Below, in pieces: positions 1-10,372 of a stretch of DNA of 55,694 nt. The first letter of the stretch is position 1, and the number at the start of each line of letters is the position of its first letter. A model generated the notes under the pieces. That model was not told where the DNA came from and made no database searches. It was given only the letters and a program-made list of their open reading frames with translations. Origin of the DNA: Cytobacillus sp. S13-E01 (lineage in GTDB: Bacteria; Bacillota; Bacilli; Bacillales; Bacillaceae_L); assembly GCF_029193815.1 (NCBI RefSeq), contig NZ_JARFVC010000025.1:1-55694 (forward strand). Reading direction: 5' to 3'. Made by a program: the position numbers and the translations under genes.

Positions 1-86
1 ACAAAATTGGCCGAATTCCTGCCATGGTCACCGACACTTCCCGAGAATTGCCGGGTTCTTGTTAAATCTAAATAAAGCATAAATCA

Positions 87-120
87 AATCCCCATCTGAA
101 AACAGGTGGGGATTATTTGA
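87..120. terminator. Rho-independent terminator, bidirectional-looking
   Basis: A 12-bp stem (87-98 with 103-114, one wobble pair) closes an AAAA loop. A-rich sequence lies on the left and ATTATTT on the right, so it could stop transcription from either side. The gene it serves lies outside the window. The first 60 bases are richer in G and C than the rest, and I see no gene in them. Confidence 0.6.
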
Positions 121-221
121 CGCTTACTAATTTTGAGTGTCCAACAAGCATTGTCCTTTAAATTTATTTTGTCATTAGTGGTTTTACTTTACTATAAGAG
201 GTATTATAAATCCCTATATAA

Positions 222-325
222 AAGGAAAATGGCATACGTCGATTCGTATGCCATTTCTAATGTCAATTTTCCGTTATGTACCTCAAAACGGAACGGTTTA
301 ATGTTAAAACCTCTGCGTTTTGAGT
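222..325 (-). repeat. Inverted copy of the 54475-54574 repeat, without intron
   Basis: Read on the minus strand, this stretch matches 54475-54574 almost base for base from the CCTT end through a perfect 11-bp hairpin (AATGGCATACG ... CGTATGCCATT), then decays over about 100 bp. The hairpin followed by TTTTCCTT looks like a terminator. After CCTT this copy continues TTATATAGGG, whereas the right-hand copy continues straight into a group II intron. This copy therefore shows the unoccupied site. The rest of 326-490 holds no gene I can support, only a small hairpin near 459-481. Confidence 0.75.
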
Positions 326-491
326 TGTCAAAAAAATTGTGTGAATTGCCTGGTTATTTAACTTGTTAAATTGAGTTTTCTACTTCATAACCGAACTACT
401 TAGGGATTCCTACTCTCCTATTGTTAGATAAATATTAGTGTGTTTCAACTTAGTTTTGCCCACTTAACTAAGGGGGGCAAGCGCATTTCTT

Positions 492-654
492 AAAAGATAA
501 GATGGTAAAAAAGTTTGTACCTAGTTTTAGAGTCTAGCTCCGGGTGCCATCGACTCTATGGTATAAGCCAATCCGTCCGGAAGGTTAAAGAACAACCTTC
601 CAGCCGGCTTGTCTTATGCTTGTCGCCGATAGGCGGTCGCGCCTTTCGCTTTTC

Positions 655-657
<3 letters not shown>
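492..657 (+). repeat. TAGCTCC...GCGCTTTTCTTA modular repeat, copy R1
   Basis: Full-length member of the dominant repeat family of the window. Order of parts: AAGATAAG lead-in, CCTAGTTTTAG, TCTAGCTCCGGG, a hairpin made of GGAAGGTT and AACCTTCC, CTTATGCTTG, a CGCC-GATA-GGCG mini-hairpin, and a terminal GCGC-type box ending CTTTTCTTA. The last TTA is the reverse complement of the trpS stop codon. Confidence 0.85.
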
Positions 658-1644
<987 letters not shown>

Positions 1645-1672
1645 TCATCTCCTTGACTTTTTTTTAAAACAC

Positions 1673-1949
1673 AAAAAAACCATCAGTACCTAACATAGTA
1701 GTTAGGGACGAATGGTTACCGCGTTGCCACCCTAGTTATTTCGTTTCATAACGAAATCTCTTTGATCCATAAAACATGGAGCCTATATAACGTTAGGCTT
1801 ACGTCCAAACCTACTGCATTTTTCAGTTTGGGTGCTCGAAAGTCCATTCCACATAAATTCTATATCTGTTTTCACCAGCCACAGACTCTCTTTGATAGAA
1901 CAGGTATGTGTACTACTCTTTGTCAGTGCATTTTTATTTCAATTAATTT
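1673..1949 (-). promoter_or_regulatory. T-box leader of trpS with terminator/antiterminator
   Basis: On the minus strand, AGGGTGGCAACGCG (1733-1720) is the conserved T-box that pairs with the tRNA acceptor end. Just downstream, a long stem (arms near 1716-1701 and 1695-1679) followed by seven Ts (1679-1673) is the terminator that competes with the antiterminator. A UGG triplet in AATGGAC at 1846-1844 is the likely Trp specifier codon, placed about where stem I would present it. Readthrough is expected when tRNA-Trp is uncharged. Confidence 0.92.
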
Positions 1950-1955
1950 ACAGAT

Positions 1956-1984
1956 ATTATATATAAAAACGTATTATAAATCAA
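1956..1984 (-). promoter_or_regulatory. SigA-type promoter of the trpS leader
   Basis: On the minus strand TTGATT (1984-1979), a 17-base spacer and a perfect TATAAT (1961-1956) precede the T-box leader. Transcription would start near 1949, giving a leader of about 310 nt, normal for a T-box. A second TATAAT at 1978-1973 has no matching -35 box. Confidence 0.7.
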
Positions 1985-2039
1985 TCATTATCACTTCATT
2001 TGGCCCACTGCTTACAAAGACCTGTTGCGTACAGTTGCG

Positions 2040-2411
2040 TTAATAATAGAACACTAAACTTAACAACATGATTAATAGTAAACATAACCCTGAAAATAAA
2101 ATAGGAGTAGTATTTTTTTGCGTAAAAATATCAGAAGGAAGTTTCATTTCTTCTAAGTCATCTACAGTAAAATTTTCTGTTTTGGAGTGATGCTTTGTGA
2201 ATTTTCTAAAACTATATGTTATGGCATCGAAAAATCCAGCCTTAGTAACAAAGAGTAATAAATAAAAAAATATAAAGATACTTGCAAGCACGAATGAAAT
2301 GTTTATAAAAGCAAGTAAAGAAAACTCTCGATATAAAATAAATGAAAGTAAAAATATTGAGAATGTTGATACAACAGTCAATATTAAAGTCTTTTTTATT
2401 AATTGGAGCAT
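2040..2411 (-). CDS. DUF3899-type small membrane protein
   Basis: The 123-residue product has three strongly hydrophobic stretches: residues about 8-27, 32-55 and 103-122. A hydrophilic loop follows the second and contains GFFDAITYSFRKF, which I associate with DUF3899 proteins of Bacillus. No catalytic motif is visible and no function is known to me. It lies between trpS and oppA, divergent from oppA, in the place where B. subtilis has yjbA on the other side. Its ribosome binding site is weak (CTGGTGAT). The family assignment is from memory of the motif, without a search. Confidence 0.7.
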   Translation of the reverse strand: MLQLIKKTLILTVVSTFSIFLLSFILYREFSLLAFINISFVLASIFIFFYLLLFVTKAGFFDAITYSFRKFTKHHSKTENFTVDDLEEMKLPSDIFTQKNTTPILFSGLCLLLIMLLSLVFYY

Positions 2412-2815
2412 TTTATCACCAGTCCGTATGAGGATTTTATGTTTAGAGCAATATAATCATAAAATAACGATGCCTTTATTATAGTAAAGCTAAGATGGGC
2501 TGTAAAACGTTAAAATTTTCTTACAATAATTATATGTGAGAGGTGAATATTTTACTGATATAATTAAATGTGGGTAAGTTTACAATTAATATCCATTTCA
2601 GGTAATTGAATGTGTATTAATGTAAATGATTGTTAAAATAAAAAACTGATTTTATAGGACTTTAGAACTGTTTTTGGTCATTACGAACGTAATTTTAGGT
2701 ATTTGGTGAGTGTGGAGTGAAAAAATCGATGCGTAATAGTTTGAAAACTTGTATAATATTTTTTGTGGGCAAAATTCCATGAAATTATTTTAATAAAATA
2801 GGGAGGAAACTTTAC
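2412..2815 (+). promoter_or_regulatory. opp operon upstream region
   Basis: This 400-bp AT-rich region separates the divergent DUF3899 gene from oppA. The best promoter-like element is TATAAT at 2752-2757 preceded by TG, without a good -35 box. The oppA ribosome binding site is AGGGAGGAAA just before 2816. I see no riboswitch motif and no convincing operator. Confidence 0.35.
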
Positions 2816-4483
2816 ATGAAAAAAGCAAAAATTTTGCTATTATTAGCATTAACTTTAGTAGTAAGTAGCTTTTTAGCTGCATGTGGCACTGGCAATGACG
2901 ATGCGGCACAAGGCGGATCTGATGATGCTGCTAAAGACGTACCACAAGTACTTAATATTTTAGAAACTGCTGAAATCCCAACAATGGATACAGTTATGGG
3001 TACAGATGCGGTTGCATTTAACGTAGCTAACCAAGTTTTTGAAGGTCTTTATAGACTTGATGAAAACAATAATGCAGTTGAAGGTATGGCTATTGACCAT
3101 GAAGTAAGTGAAGATGGAACAGTTTATACATTTAACCTACGTGAAGATGCAAAATGGTCTAATGGTGATCCTGTAACTGCAGATGATTTCGTATTTGCAT
3201 GGAGACGCGCAGTAACTCCAGCAACTGGATCAGAATATGGTCCATACATGATGAGTGGCGTAATCGCTAATGCAGCTCAGGTTGCTGCTGGCGAAGTTGC
3301 TCCTGAAGAATTAGGAGTTAAAGCAATTGATGCTACTACATTAGAAGTAACTTTAGAGCGCCCAGTTCCTTATTTCGATTCATTAATGACTTTCCCAACT
3401 TTTTATCCACAAAATGAAAAGTTTGTTACAGAGCAAGGTGAAAACTATGCTTTAGAAACTGAAAATCTGTTATACAATGGTCCTTTTGTTCTTTCAAACT
3501 GGGAGCATGAAGTAGGCTGGAAAATGGAAAAGAATGCAGACTACTGGGATGCAGATGTGGTTACACTTGAAGAAATTAACGTGAAAGTTGTTAAAGACCC
3601 TGCAACTTCTGTAAGCTTATATGATACTGGTAAAATTGATATATCTGGAGCACTATCTTCAGAATTCGTAGACAAATATAAAACTCATGAAGACTTCATG
3701 AGCTATGGTGAACCAACAATTTTCTGGTTCAAATATAATCAAACAAAGAACAAAGCATTAGCTAATGAAGATGTTCGTAGAGCATTATCAATGGCAATTG
3801 ACAAGCAAGGTATGTCTGATGTTATCCTAAACAATGGTTCAATCCCTGCTAACTACGCAGTACCAAAAGACTTTGTGAAACACCCAGAAACAAAAGAAGA
3901 TTTCCGAGCAGCTAATGGAGACTTCAACACATATAATGTGGAAGAAGCTCAAAAGTTCTGGAAACAAGGATTAGAAACACTTGGTTTAACTGAGGTAACA
4001 ATTGAAATACTTGGTGGAGACACTGAAACAGCAGTTAAAATGCAGGAGTTCATCAAAAATCAACTTGAAACAAATCTTGAAGGGCTAACAATCGACCTTA
4101 AAAATGTACCATTTAAACAACGTTTAGATCTTGATACTGCAATGGACTATGACATTCAATTAGCTGGATGGGCTCCTGACTATTTAGATCCGATGACATT
4201 CGCTGATCTTTGGGTAACTGACGGCGGAAACAATAAAACGGGTTATTCAAACCCTGAGTACGACAGATTAATCAATGAAGCTAAAACGACTCTATCTGGA
4301 GATCCAGTTGCACGTTTTGAAGCAATGCAAGAAGCAGAACGTATTCTTCTTGAAGAAGATGCTGCTGTGGGACCATTATACCAACGCGGTACTTCACAAC
4401 TAATGCAAGAGTACGTTAAGAATGTATACATTCACTCTTTTGGTCCAGATTATAGCTATAAATGGACTAAAATTGAAAAATAG
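2816..4483 (+). CDS. oppA: Oligopeptide ABC transporter, substrate-binding lipoprotein
   Basis: Captures extracellular peptides and hands them to OppBCDF. The 555-residue protein begins with a lipoprotein signal ending LAAC (Cys23), so it is expected to be lipidated and anchored to the outer face of the membrane. The body follows the SBP family 5 pattern, including GLYRLDENNN and the FRGD-like region before WSNGDPVTADDFVFAWRR. It is the first gene of the opp operon and is followed at once by a strong terminator, which should give much more oppA mRNA than downstream mRNA. In Bacillus, Opp also imports Phr signalling peptides. Confidence 0.95.
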   Translation: MKKAKILLLLALTLVVSSFLAACGTGNDDAAQGGSDDAAKDVPQVLNILETAEIPTMDTVMGTDAVAFNVANQVFEGLYRLDENNNAVEGMAIDHEVSEDGTVYTFNLREDAKWSNGDPVTADDFVFAWRRAVTPATGSEYGPYMMSGVIANAAQVAAGEVAPEELGVKAIDATTLEVTLERPVPYFDSLMTFPTFYPQNEKFVTEQGENYALETENLLYNGPFVLSNWEHEVGWKMEKNADYWDADVVTLEEINVKVVKDPATSVSLYDTGKIDISGALSSEFVDKYKTHEDFMSYGEPTIFWFKYNQTKNKALANEDVRRALSMAIDKQGMSDVILNNGSIPANYAVPKDFVKHPETKEDFRAANGDFNTYNVEEAQKFWKQGLETLGLTEVTIEILGGDTETAVKMQEFIKNQLETNLEGLTIDLKNVPFKQRLDLDTAMDYDIQLAGWAPDYLDPMTFADLWVTDGGNNKTGYSNPEYDRLINEAKTTLSGDPVARFEAMQEAERILLEEDAAVGPLYQRGTSQLMQEYVKNVYIHSFGPDYSYKWTKIEK

Positions 4484-4515
4484 CAAATTTTAAGCATTTA
4501 AAAAAGAGAATAAAG

Positions 4516-4548
4516 AGAGAGTATATTTGTGAATATACTCTCTTTTTA
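4516..4548 (+). terminator. Intra-operon terminator between oppA and oppB
   Basis: A perfect 12-bp stem (4516-4527 with 4532-4543) with a TGTG loop is followed by TTTTTA. It lies inside the operon, 80 bp before the oppB start, so it should be leaky and set the stoichiometry of binding protein to permease. Confidence 0.88.
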
Positions 4549-4627
4549 CAATTGTGAAAAATGTCGAATTTTGATGAATTTTCACACTTTGCAATTAACT
4601 TTTTATACCCATATAGGAGGTGTAAGT

Positions 4628-5557
4628 ATGACTAAATATCTTTTTCAACGTATCATCTACATGATAATAACACTATTACTAATCGCATCATTTACATTCT
4701 TCTTAATGAAGCTCATGCCTGGAACGCCATTTACAGCACAAGAAAAAATGTCTGAACAACAATTATTGATTGTTAAGGAAAAATATGGCTTAAATGATCC
4801 TGTACCAGTTCAATATGCGAAATATATGTTTAACCTTATCCAAGGTGATATGGGTGTATCCTTCCAATTTGATGGGCGTGGTGTAACAGAACTAATTTTA
4901 GATCGTATTGGTCCATCTGCTTATTTAGGATTACAAGCAATGGTGGTCGGAACAATAGTTGGTGTCTTATTTGGTATTGTGGCAGCACTCAAACAAAATA
5001 CAATCTATGATTATGGTTCAACTGTTCTTGCGGTAGTTGGAAAATCAATCCCTTCATTTGTATTTGCAGGGTTATTACAATATTTTGTTGGTGTTAAATT
5101 AGGATGGTTCCCAGTTGCATTCTGGGAAGGATTTGAATACACAGTTTTACCGACAATTGCACTGGCCATGTTCCCATTAGCAATTACTGCTCGATTTATG
5201 AGAACAGAAATGATTGAAGTATTAAATTCAGACTATATATTATTAGCTAGAGCAAAAGGTGTTACTCCTTTTACAATTGCTTTTAAACATGCACTACGAA
5301 ATGCCTTAATACCAATTATTACTGTCCTTGGTCCGTTAACTGTAAGTTTAATGACAGGATCACTTGTTGTCGAACGAATTTTTTCTATCCCTGGTTTAGG
5401 CGAACAGTTTGTCCGTTCGATTCAAACAAATGATTATCCAGTAATAATGGGAACTACGCTCTTCTTCGCTGCATTATTTATTTTTATCATTTTAATAGTG
5501 GATATTTTATATGGAATAATCGATCCGCGTATACGGCTTGCGGGAGGTAAAAAATAA
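4628..5557 (+). CDS. oppB: Oligopeptide ABC transporter permease OppB
   Basis: Inner of the two membrane subunits of the peptide importer. I start it at ATG 4628 because AGGAGGTG lies seven to eight bases upstream; the longer open frame begins inside the oppA terminator. The 309-residue product has about six transmembrane helices and the EAA loop near the C-terminus (DYILLARAKGV, then LRNALIPIITVLG). It overlaps oppC by one base (TAATG), which suggests translational coupling. Confidence 0.95.
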   Translation: MTKYLFQRIIYMIITLLLIASFTFFLMKLMPGTPFTAQEKMSEQQLLIVKEKYGLNDPVPVQYAKYMFNLIQGDMGVSFQFDGRGVTELILDRIGPSAYLGLQAMVVGTIVGVLFGIVAALKQNTIYDYGSTVLAVVGKSIPSFVFAGLLQYFVGVKLGWFPVAFWEGFEYTVLPTIALAMFPLAITARFMRTEMIEVLNSDYILLARAKGVTPFTIAFKHALRNALIPIITVLGPLTVSLMTGSLVVERIFSIPGLGEQFVRSIQTNDYPVIMGTTLFFAALFIFIILIVDILYGIIDPRIRLAGGKK

Positions 5558-6585
5558 TGAGACAACATGAAGAAGCATTACCAAAAGAATTATTTAAGCC
5601 TGCAGATATTGATCTAAATAAAAGTGAGGAAATTTCAAAGCCAAGTTTAAATTACTGGCAGGATGCTTGGCGCCGCCTTCGTAAAAATAAAGCCGCCATT
5701 TTTGGCCTAGTGCTTTTATTTGTCATTACATTCTTGGCATTATTTGGGCCGATGATGAATAACTACGGTTTTGATGATCAACAATTATCTCGTGCCAAGT
5801 TACCTCCTAAGGTACCTGTCTTAGAAAATGTTAGTTGGTTAGGTCTCGATGGTACTGTAGCTGGGGCTAACGGAGCTCGAGTTGATATGTATGAACAAAA
5901 AGGAATTGATGACTATTTTTGGTTCGGTACAGACGGGCTTGGTAGAGACATATGGACACGTGCTTGGTCTGGAACTCGTATTTCCTTATATATTGCTTTA
6001 TTAGCTGCATTCATTGATATGGTCATTGGTGTTGCATATGGAGGAATTTCTGCCTACTATGGTGGAAGAGTAGATAATATTATGCAACGTATAATTGAAG
6101 TTCTTGTAGGTATACCAAACTTGGTCATTGTTATTTTGATGATTCTTGTCTTAGAGCCAGGGATTATATCTATTACCGTGGCCTTAACCATTACTGGCTG
6201 GGTCGGAATGGCAAGGATTGTACGTGGCCAAATGTTAAAACTTAAAAATCAAGAGTTTGTGCTTGCTTCAAAAACGTTAGGGGCAAAAGATTCCAACATT
6301 ATTTTAAAGCACTTAATTCCTAACGTAACTGGGGTAATCATTATTAATACGATGTTTACAATCCCAAGTGCTATTTTCTTTGAGGCGTTTTTAAGCTTTA
6401 TTGGGTTAGGGTTACAAGCACCTACAGCTTCTCTTGGTACTTTAATAGAAGATGGTTATAAATCACTACAAATATTCCCGCATATCATGATTTTCCCGGC
6501 TATCATTATTAGTTTACTTATGATTGCGTTTAACTTAATGGCAGATGGACTGCGTGATGCATTAGATCCAAAAATGCGTGACTAA
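5557..6585 (+). CDS. oppC: Oligopeptide ABC transporter permease OppC
   Basis: Second membrane subunit of the importer, 342 residues. An N-terminal cytoplasmic segment precedes the first helix (residues about 49-67). FGTDGLGRDIWTR is the typical OppC periplasmic-side signature, and the EAA loop reads EFVLASKTLGAKDSNIILKH. The start overlaps the oppB stop by one base, with GGGAGGT upstream. Helix count and order match the family. Confidence 0.95.
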   Translation: MRQHEEALPKELFKPADIDLNKSEEISKPSLNYWQDAWRRLRKNKAAIFGLVLLFVITFLALFGPMMNNYGFDDQQLSRAKLPPKVPVLENVSWLGLDGTVAGANGARVDMYEQKGIDDYFWFGTDGLGRDIWTRAWSGTRISLYIALLAAFIDMVIGVAYGGISAYYGGRVDNIMQRIIEVLVGIPNLVIVILMILVLEPGIISITVALTITGWVGMARIVRGQMLKLKNQEFVLASKTLGAKDSNIILKHLIPNVTGVIIINTMFTIPSAIFFEAFLSFIGLGLQAPTASLGTLIEDGYKSLQIFPHIMIFPAIIISLLMIAFNLMADGLRDALDPKMRD

Positions 6586-6603
6586 AAAAGGTAGGTGAAT
6601 GTA

Positions 6604-7665
6604 ATGGAAAAAGTTCTTGAAGTCAAAAACTTACATGTATCATTTGATACATTTGCTGGTGAAGTACAAGCTATTAGAGGTGTTGATTTTTCCTTAAATA
6701 AAGGAGAAACACTTGCGATTGTTGGCGAATCGGGCTCTGGAAAATCTGTTACTACGAAAACGATCATGAGATTACTTCCTGATACTATCGGTAGGATTAA
6801 AGAGGGAGAAATTCTTTTTGGAGGCCAGGATTTATCCAAGCTTTCTGAAAAACAAATGCAAAAAATCCGTGGTAAAGATATTTCGATGATTTTTCAAGAT
6901 CCAATGACGTCTTTGAATCCAACGATGAAAATCGGAGTTCAGATTGCTGAAGGCTTAATTAAACATCAAAATTTAAGTAAAGGTGCAGCAAAAGAAAAAG
7001 TACTTGATTTGCTACGTCTTGTTGGTATTCCAAACCCAGAAATTCGCTATGACCAGTATCCACACCAGTTTTCAGGTGGTATGCGACAACGTGTTGTTAT
7101 TGCGATTGCCTTAGCTTGTAATCCGAAGGTTTTAATAGCTGATGAGCCAACGACAGCACTTGATGTAACAATCCAGGCTCAAATTTTAGAATTAATGAAA
7201 GATATACAACAGAAAGTGGATACATCAATCATATTTATTACCCATGATCTAGGCGTAGTAGCTAATGTTGCAGACCGTGTTGCAGTAATGTATGGTGGAA
7301 AAATATGTGAAATCGGTACTGTTGATGAGGTATTCTATAATCCGCAGCACCCTTATACCTGGGGATTGATTAGTTCAATGCCTAGCCTAGATTCAAAAGG
7401 TGAGTTATACGCTATTCCAGGAACACCACCAAACCTGTTGTATCCACCCAAGGGTGACGCGTTTGCTCCTAGAAATGAATATGCTTTACAAATTGATATA
7501 GAGAAGCAGCCTCCAATGTTTAAGGTGTCTGAAACTCATTATGCAGCAACTTGGTTATTACACCCTGATGCACCTAAAGTAGAGCCGCCACTTGCTATTT
7601 CAGAGCGTCAAAAACGTTATTTATCTTCTTATGGTAAACCATCTCTTAAAAAGGGGGATAAATAA
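6604..7665 (+). CDS. oppD: Oligopeptide ABC transporter ATPase OppD
   Basis: ATPase subunit powering peptide import, 353 residues from the ATG at 6604, which has AGGTAGGTG ahead of it; a GTG nine bases earlier would overlap that site. Walker A is GESGSGKS (41-48), the ABC signature FSGGMRQR (156-163) and Walker B VLIADEP (176-182). The C-terminal extension found in peptide-type ATPases is present ([18 protein letters not shown]). It lacks the cysteine cluster that many OppD proteins use for an iron-sulfur centre, as I recall for the Bacillus version. Confidence 0.95.
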   Translation: MEKVLEVKNLHVSFDTFAGEVQAIRGVDFSLNKGETLAIVGESGSGKSVTTKTIMRLLPDTIGRIKEGEILFGGQDLSKLSEKQMQKIRGKDISMIFQDPMTSLNPTMKIGVQIAEGLIKHQNLSKGAAKEKVLDLLRLVGIPNPEIRYDQYPHQFSGGMRQRVVIAIALACNPKVLIADEPTTALDVTIQAQILELMKDIQQKVDTSIIFITHDLGVVANVADRVAVMYGGKICEIGTVDEVFYNPQHPYTWGLISSMPSLDSKGELYAIPGTPPNLLYPPKGDAFAPRNEYALQIDIEKQPPMFKVSETHYAATWLLHPDAPKVEPPLAISERQKRYLSSYGKPSLKKGDK

Positions 7666-7666
7666 G

Positions 7667-8605
7667 ATGGCAAATAAAGAAAAGTTACTAGAAATTAAAA
7701 ACTTAAAACAGCATTTTAATATTGGTAAGCCTAATATGGTCAAAGCGGTAGACGGAATTAGCTTTGATATCTACAAAGGTGAGACATTAGGTCTAGTAGG
7801 TGAATCCGGGTGCGGTAAATCCACTACAGGTAGATCGATCATCAGATTATATGATGCAACAGATGGTGAAGTTCTATATGAAGGTGAAAATGTCCACGGA
7901 AAAAAGTCAAAGATAGAACTAAAGAAGTTTAACCGTAAAATGCAGATGATTTTTCAAGATCCTTATGCATCGTTAAACCCGCGAATGACTGTAGCTGATA
8001 TTATTGCAGAAGGTATTGATATTCACGGGCTAGCTGAAAATAGTAAGGCACGTATGGCAAGGGTACATGAGCTACTTGAAACAGTAGGACTAAATAAAGA
8101 TCATGCTACCCGATATCCACATGAATTTAGTGGTGGACAACGTCAACGAATTGGTATTGCCCGCGCATTAGCAGTAGAACCGGATTTCATTATCGCAGAT
8201 GAACCTATATCCGCCCTTGATGTATCTATTCAGGCTCAGGTAGTCAATTTAATGAAAAAGCTTCAAAAAGAAAAAGGTTTAACTTATTTATTCATTGCGC
8301 ATGATCTTTCGATGGTTAAGTATATAAGTGATCGCATTGGAGTCATGTATTTCGGAAAGATTGTTGAACTAGCAACAAGTGAGGAATTGTATAATAATCC
8401 TATCCATCCTTACACACAATCACTTTTATCAGCAATTCCACTTCCAGATCCTGAATCTGAACGTACACGTAAACGTACAACATATGAGCCAAGTCAGCAT
8501 AATTACACAGGTGATGAAGTAGAACTAAGAGAAGTAAAACCAGGTCACTTCGTTTCATGTTCTGAAGCAGAATTTAAACAATATCAGGCATTGTATAGTA
8601 ATTAA
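7667..8605 (+). CDS. oppF: Oligopeptide ABC transporter ATPase OppF
   Basis: Second ATPase, pairing with OppD at the membrane. The start is ATG 7667, one base after the oppD stop, with AAGGGGGAT upstream; the longer open frame overlaps oppD and is not used. The 312-residue product has Walker A GESGCGKST (45-53), signature FSGGQRQR (154-161) and Walker B FIIADEP (175-180). It is the last gene of the operon, followed by a terminator. Confidence 0.95.
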   Translation: MANKEKLLEIKNLKQHFNIGKPNMVKAVDGISFDIYKGETLGLVGESGCGKSTTGRSIIRLYDATDGEVLYEGENVHGKKSKIELKKFNRKMQMIFQDPYASLNPRMTVADIIAEGIDIHGLAENSKARMARVHELLETVGLNKDHATRYPHEFSGGQRQRIGIARALAVEPDFIIADEPISALDVSIQAQVVNLMKKLQKEKGLTYLFIAHDLSMVKYISDRIGVMYFGKIVELATSEELYNNPIHPYTQSLLSAIPLPDPESERTRKRTTYEPSQHNYTGDEVELREVKPGHFVSCSEAEFKQYQALYSN

Positions 8606-8610
8606 CAAGA

Positions 8611-8641
8611 ACGATTCCGATCATTTCGGGATCGTTTTTTT
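8611..8641 (+). terminator. opp operon terminator
   Basis: A 10-bp stem (8611-8620 with 8626-8635, one wobble) with a 5-base loop is followed by seven Ts. The next base begins repeat R2. Confidence 0.9.
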
Positions 8642-9893
8642 ACCTAGTTTTGGTGTCTAGCTCCGGGGCGCCCAGAGCATTTCTTATACTATCAGACTTT
8701 ATATGTTGATTCATTTAGACAGCACAATAGATCAAAAATCCTGGCATAAGATACAATGGAATCAGAGATTTCTAAATGAAGTCGGGTATCAAAAAAAATA
8801 ACTCCGAAAAAAATAGAAAACCGTAATCAAAAGGTGAATCTGATGCCCGAAACTCCGAAAAAAATAAAAAAAGTAACCAAAAGAGCAATCTGATGCCCGA
8901 AATCGCGAAAAAAGCAAAAAACGGTAACCAAAAGAGCAATCTGATGCCCGAAATCCCGAAAAAAGCAAAAAACGGTAACCAAAAGAGCAATCTGATGCCC
9001 GAAATCGCGAAAAAAGCAAAAAACGGTAACCAAAAGAACCATCTGATGCCCGAAATCCCGAAAAAAGCAAAAAACGGTAACCAAAAGAACCATCTGATGC
9101 CCGAAATCGCGAAAATAATAAAAAACGGTAACCAAAAGAACAATCTGATGCCCGAAATCGCGAAAAAAGCAAAAAACGGTAACCAAAAGAGCAATCTGAT
9201 GCCCGAAATCGCGAAAATAATAAAAAACGGTAACCAAAAGAGCAATCTGATGCCCGAAATCGCGAAAAAAGCAAAAAACGGTAACCAAAACAGCAATCTG
9301 ATGCCCGAAATCCTGAAAAAAGCAAAAAACGGTAACCAAAACAGCAATCTGATGCCCGAAATCCTGAAAAAAGCAAAAAACGGTAACCAAAAGAGCAATC
9401 TGATGCCCGAAATCCTGAAAAAGCAAAAAACGGTAACCAAAAGAACTATCTGATGCCCGAAATCGCGAAAAAAGCAAAAAACGGTAACCAAAAGAACCAT
9501 CTGATGCCCGAAATCCTGAAAAAAGCAAAAAACGGTAACCAAAAGAGCAATCTGATGCCCGAAATCGCGAAAATAATAAAAAACGGTAACCAAAAGAACA
9601 ATCTGATGCCCGAAATCGCGAAAAAAGCAAAAAACGGTAACCAAAAGAGCAATCTGGTGCCCGAAATCGCGAAAAAAGCAAAAAACGGTAACCAAAAGAA
9701 CCATCTGATGCCCGAAATCGCGAAAAAAATAAAAAACGGTAACCAAAAGAGCAATCTGATGCCCGAAATCCCAAAAAAAGTAAAAAACGGTAACCAAAAG
9801 AACCATCTGATGCCCGAAATCGCGAAAAAAATAAAAAACGGTAACCAAAAGCCGTTTTAATCGTCGTTCCTCAATACGGTCGCAATGCGCTTT
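8642..9893 (+). repeat. Composite modular repeat R2 carrying a 51-bp array
   Basis: Starts with CCTAGTTTTGGTGTCTAGCTCC and a GGGGCGCCC box directly after the oppF terminator. A unique stretch of about 140 bp follows (CTATCAGACTTTATATG ... GTCGGGTATC), then the 51-bp array, then TCGTCGTTCCTCAATACGG and GCGCTTTTCTTA. The same left and right flanks surround the second array at 32816-34208. The array has therefore been inserted, or has grown, inside a repeat of the R family. No gene is supported here. Confidence 0.85.
8840..9857 (+). repeat. 51-bp tandem array 1, 20 units
   Basis: Units begin CTGATGCCCG at 8840, 8890, 8941, 8992 and so on to 9807. All are 51 bp except the first unit and the unit at 9400, which lacks one A. 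Each carries GATGCCCGAAATC, an A-tract, AACGGTAACC and CAAAAG. Differences are concentrated at a few positions: GCG/CCC/CTG after AAATC, AAAGCA versus AATAATA in the A-tract, and AGAGCAAT versus AGAACCAT at the end. Long open frames exist on both strands only because the period is a multiple of three. None has a ribosome binding site, so I treat the array as non-coding. Confidence 0.92.
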
Positions 9894-9957
9894 TCTTATT
9901 ATTTAGTGATTTATAAAATTGTAAGGTTGTGTATAACTTCGTGTCTCTGTCTATCTA

Positions 9958-10090
9958 CGTCTAGCTCCTGGCGCCATCGGCTCTATGGTATAAGCCAATC
10001 CGTCCGGAAGGTTAAAGAACAACCTACCAGCCGGCTTGTCTTATGCATGTCGCCAAAAAGGCGGGCGCCCTGCGCTTTTGTTCTTTTTAG
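9958..10090 (+). repeat. Modular repeat copy R3
   Basis: Full member with TCTAGCTCC, GGCGCCATCGGCTC, the hairpin arms GGAAGGTT and AACCTACC (one mismatch), CTTATGCATGTCGCC and GGGCGCCCTGCGCTTTTG. It follows R2 by about 65 bp. Between it and the gene at 10373 lie 280 bp with no recognisable feature except TATAAT at 10335-10340, a possible -10 box. Confidence 0.85.
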
Positions 10091-10372
10091 GAACTATTAA
10101 CCTAAATACAACAAATTGGTTTCATTGTCAGTAAATTAATGGGTTGTTTTGTCATGTAAGCAACGTTTACAGAGAACAATACTAATATTAAGGAACTGTC
10201 TACAAATCTTTTTCAATGAAAGGATAATTGCAACAACTTGGTCATACTTTTGTATAAAGAAGGTTTAGGGGGGATTTTTTGATAGAGGTAAGTAAAATAT
10301 GTAGAAACGTGTACGTCTTTGTCGGAAAATGACTTATAATTGAACACATATAAGTGTGGGGGGACGTGTTTT

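Noticed and set aside
133-369. 78-codon frame at the left end
   Set aside because: It runs through the terminator hairpin of the inverted repeat and has no ribosome binding site.
4529-4627. Longer oppB start
   Set aside because: The extension begins inside the oppA terminator loop and lacks a binding site, whereas ATG 4628 follows AGGAGGTG.
8840-9857. CRISPR array
   Set aside because: The 51-bp units are contiguous with no unique spacers, the divergence is spread within units, and no cas gene is in the window.
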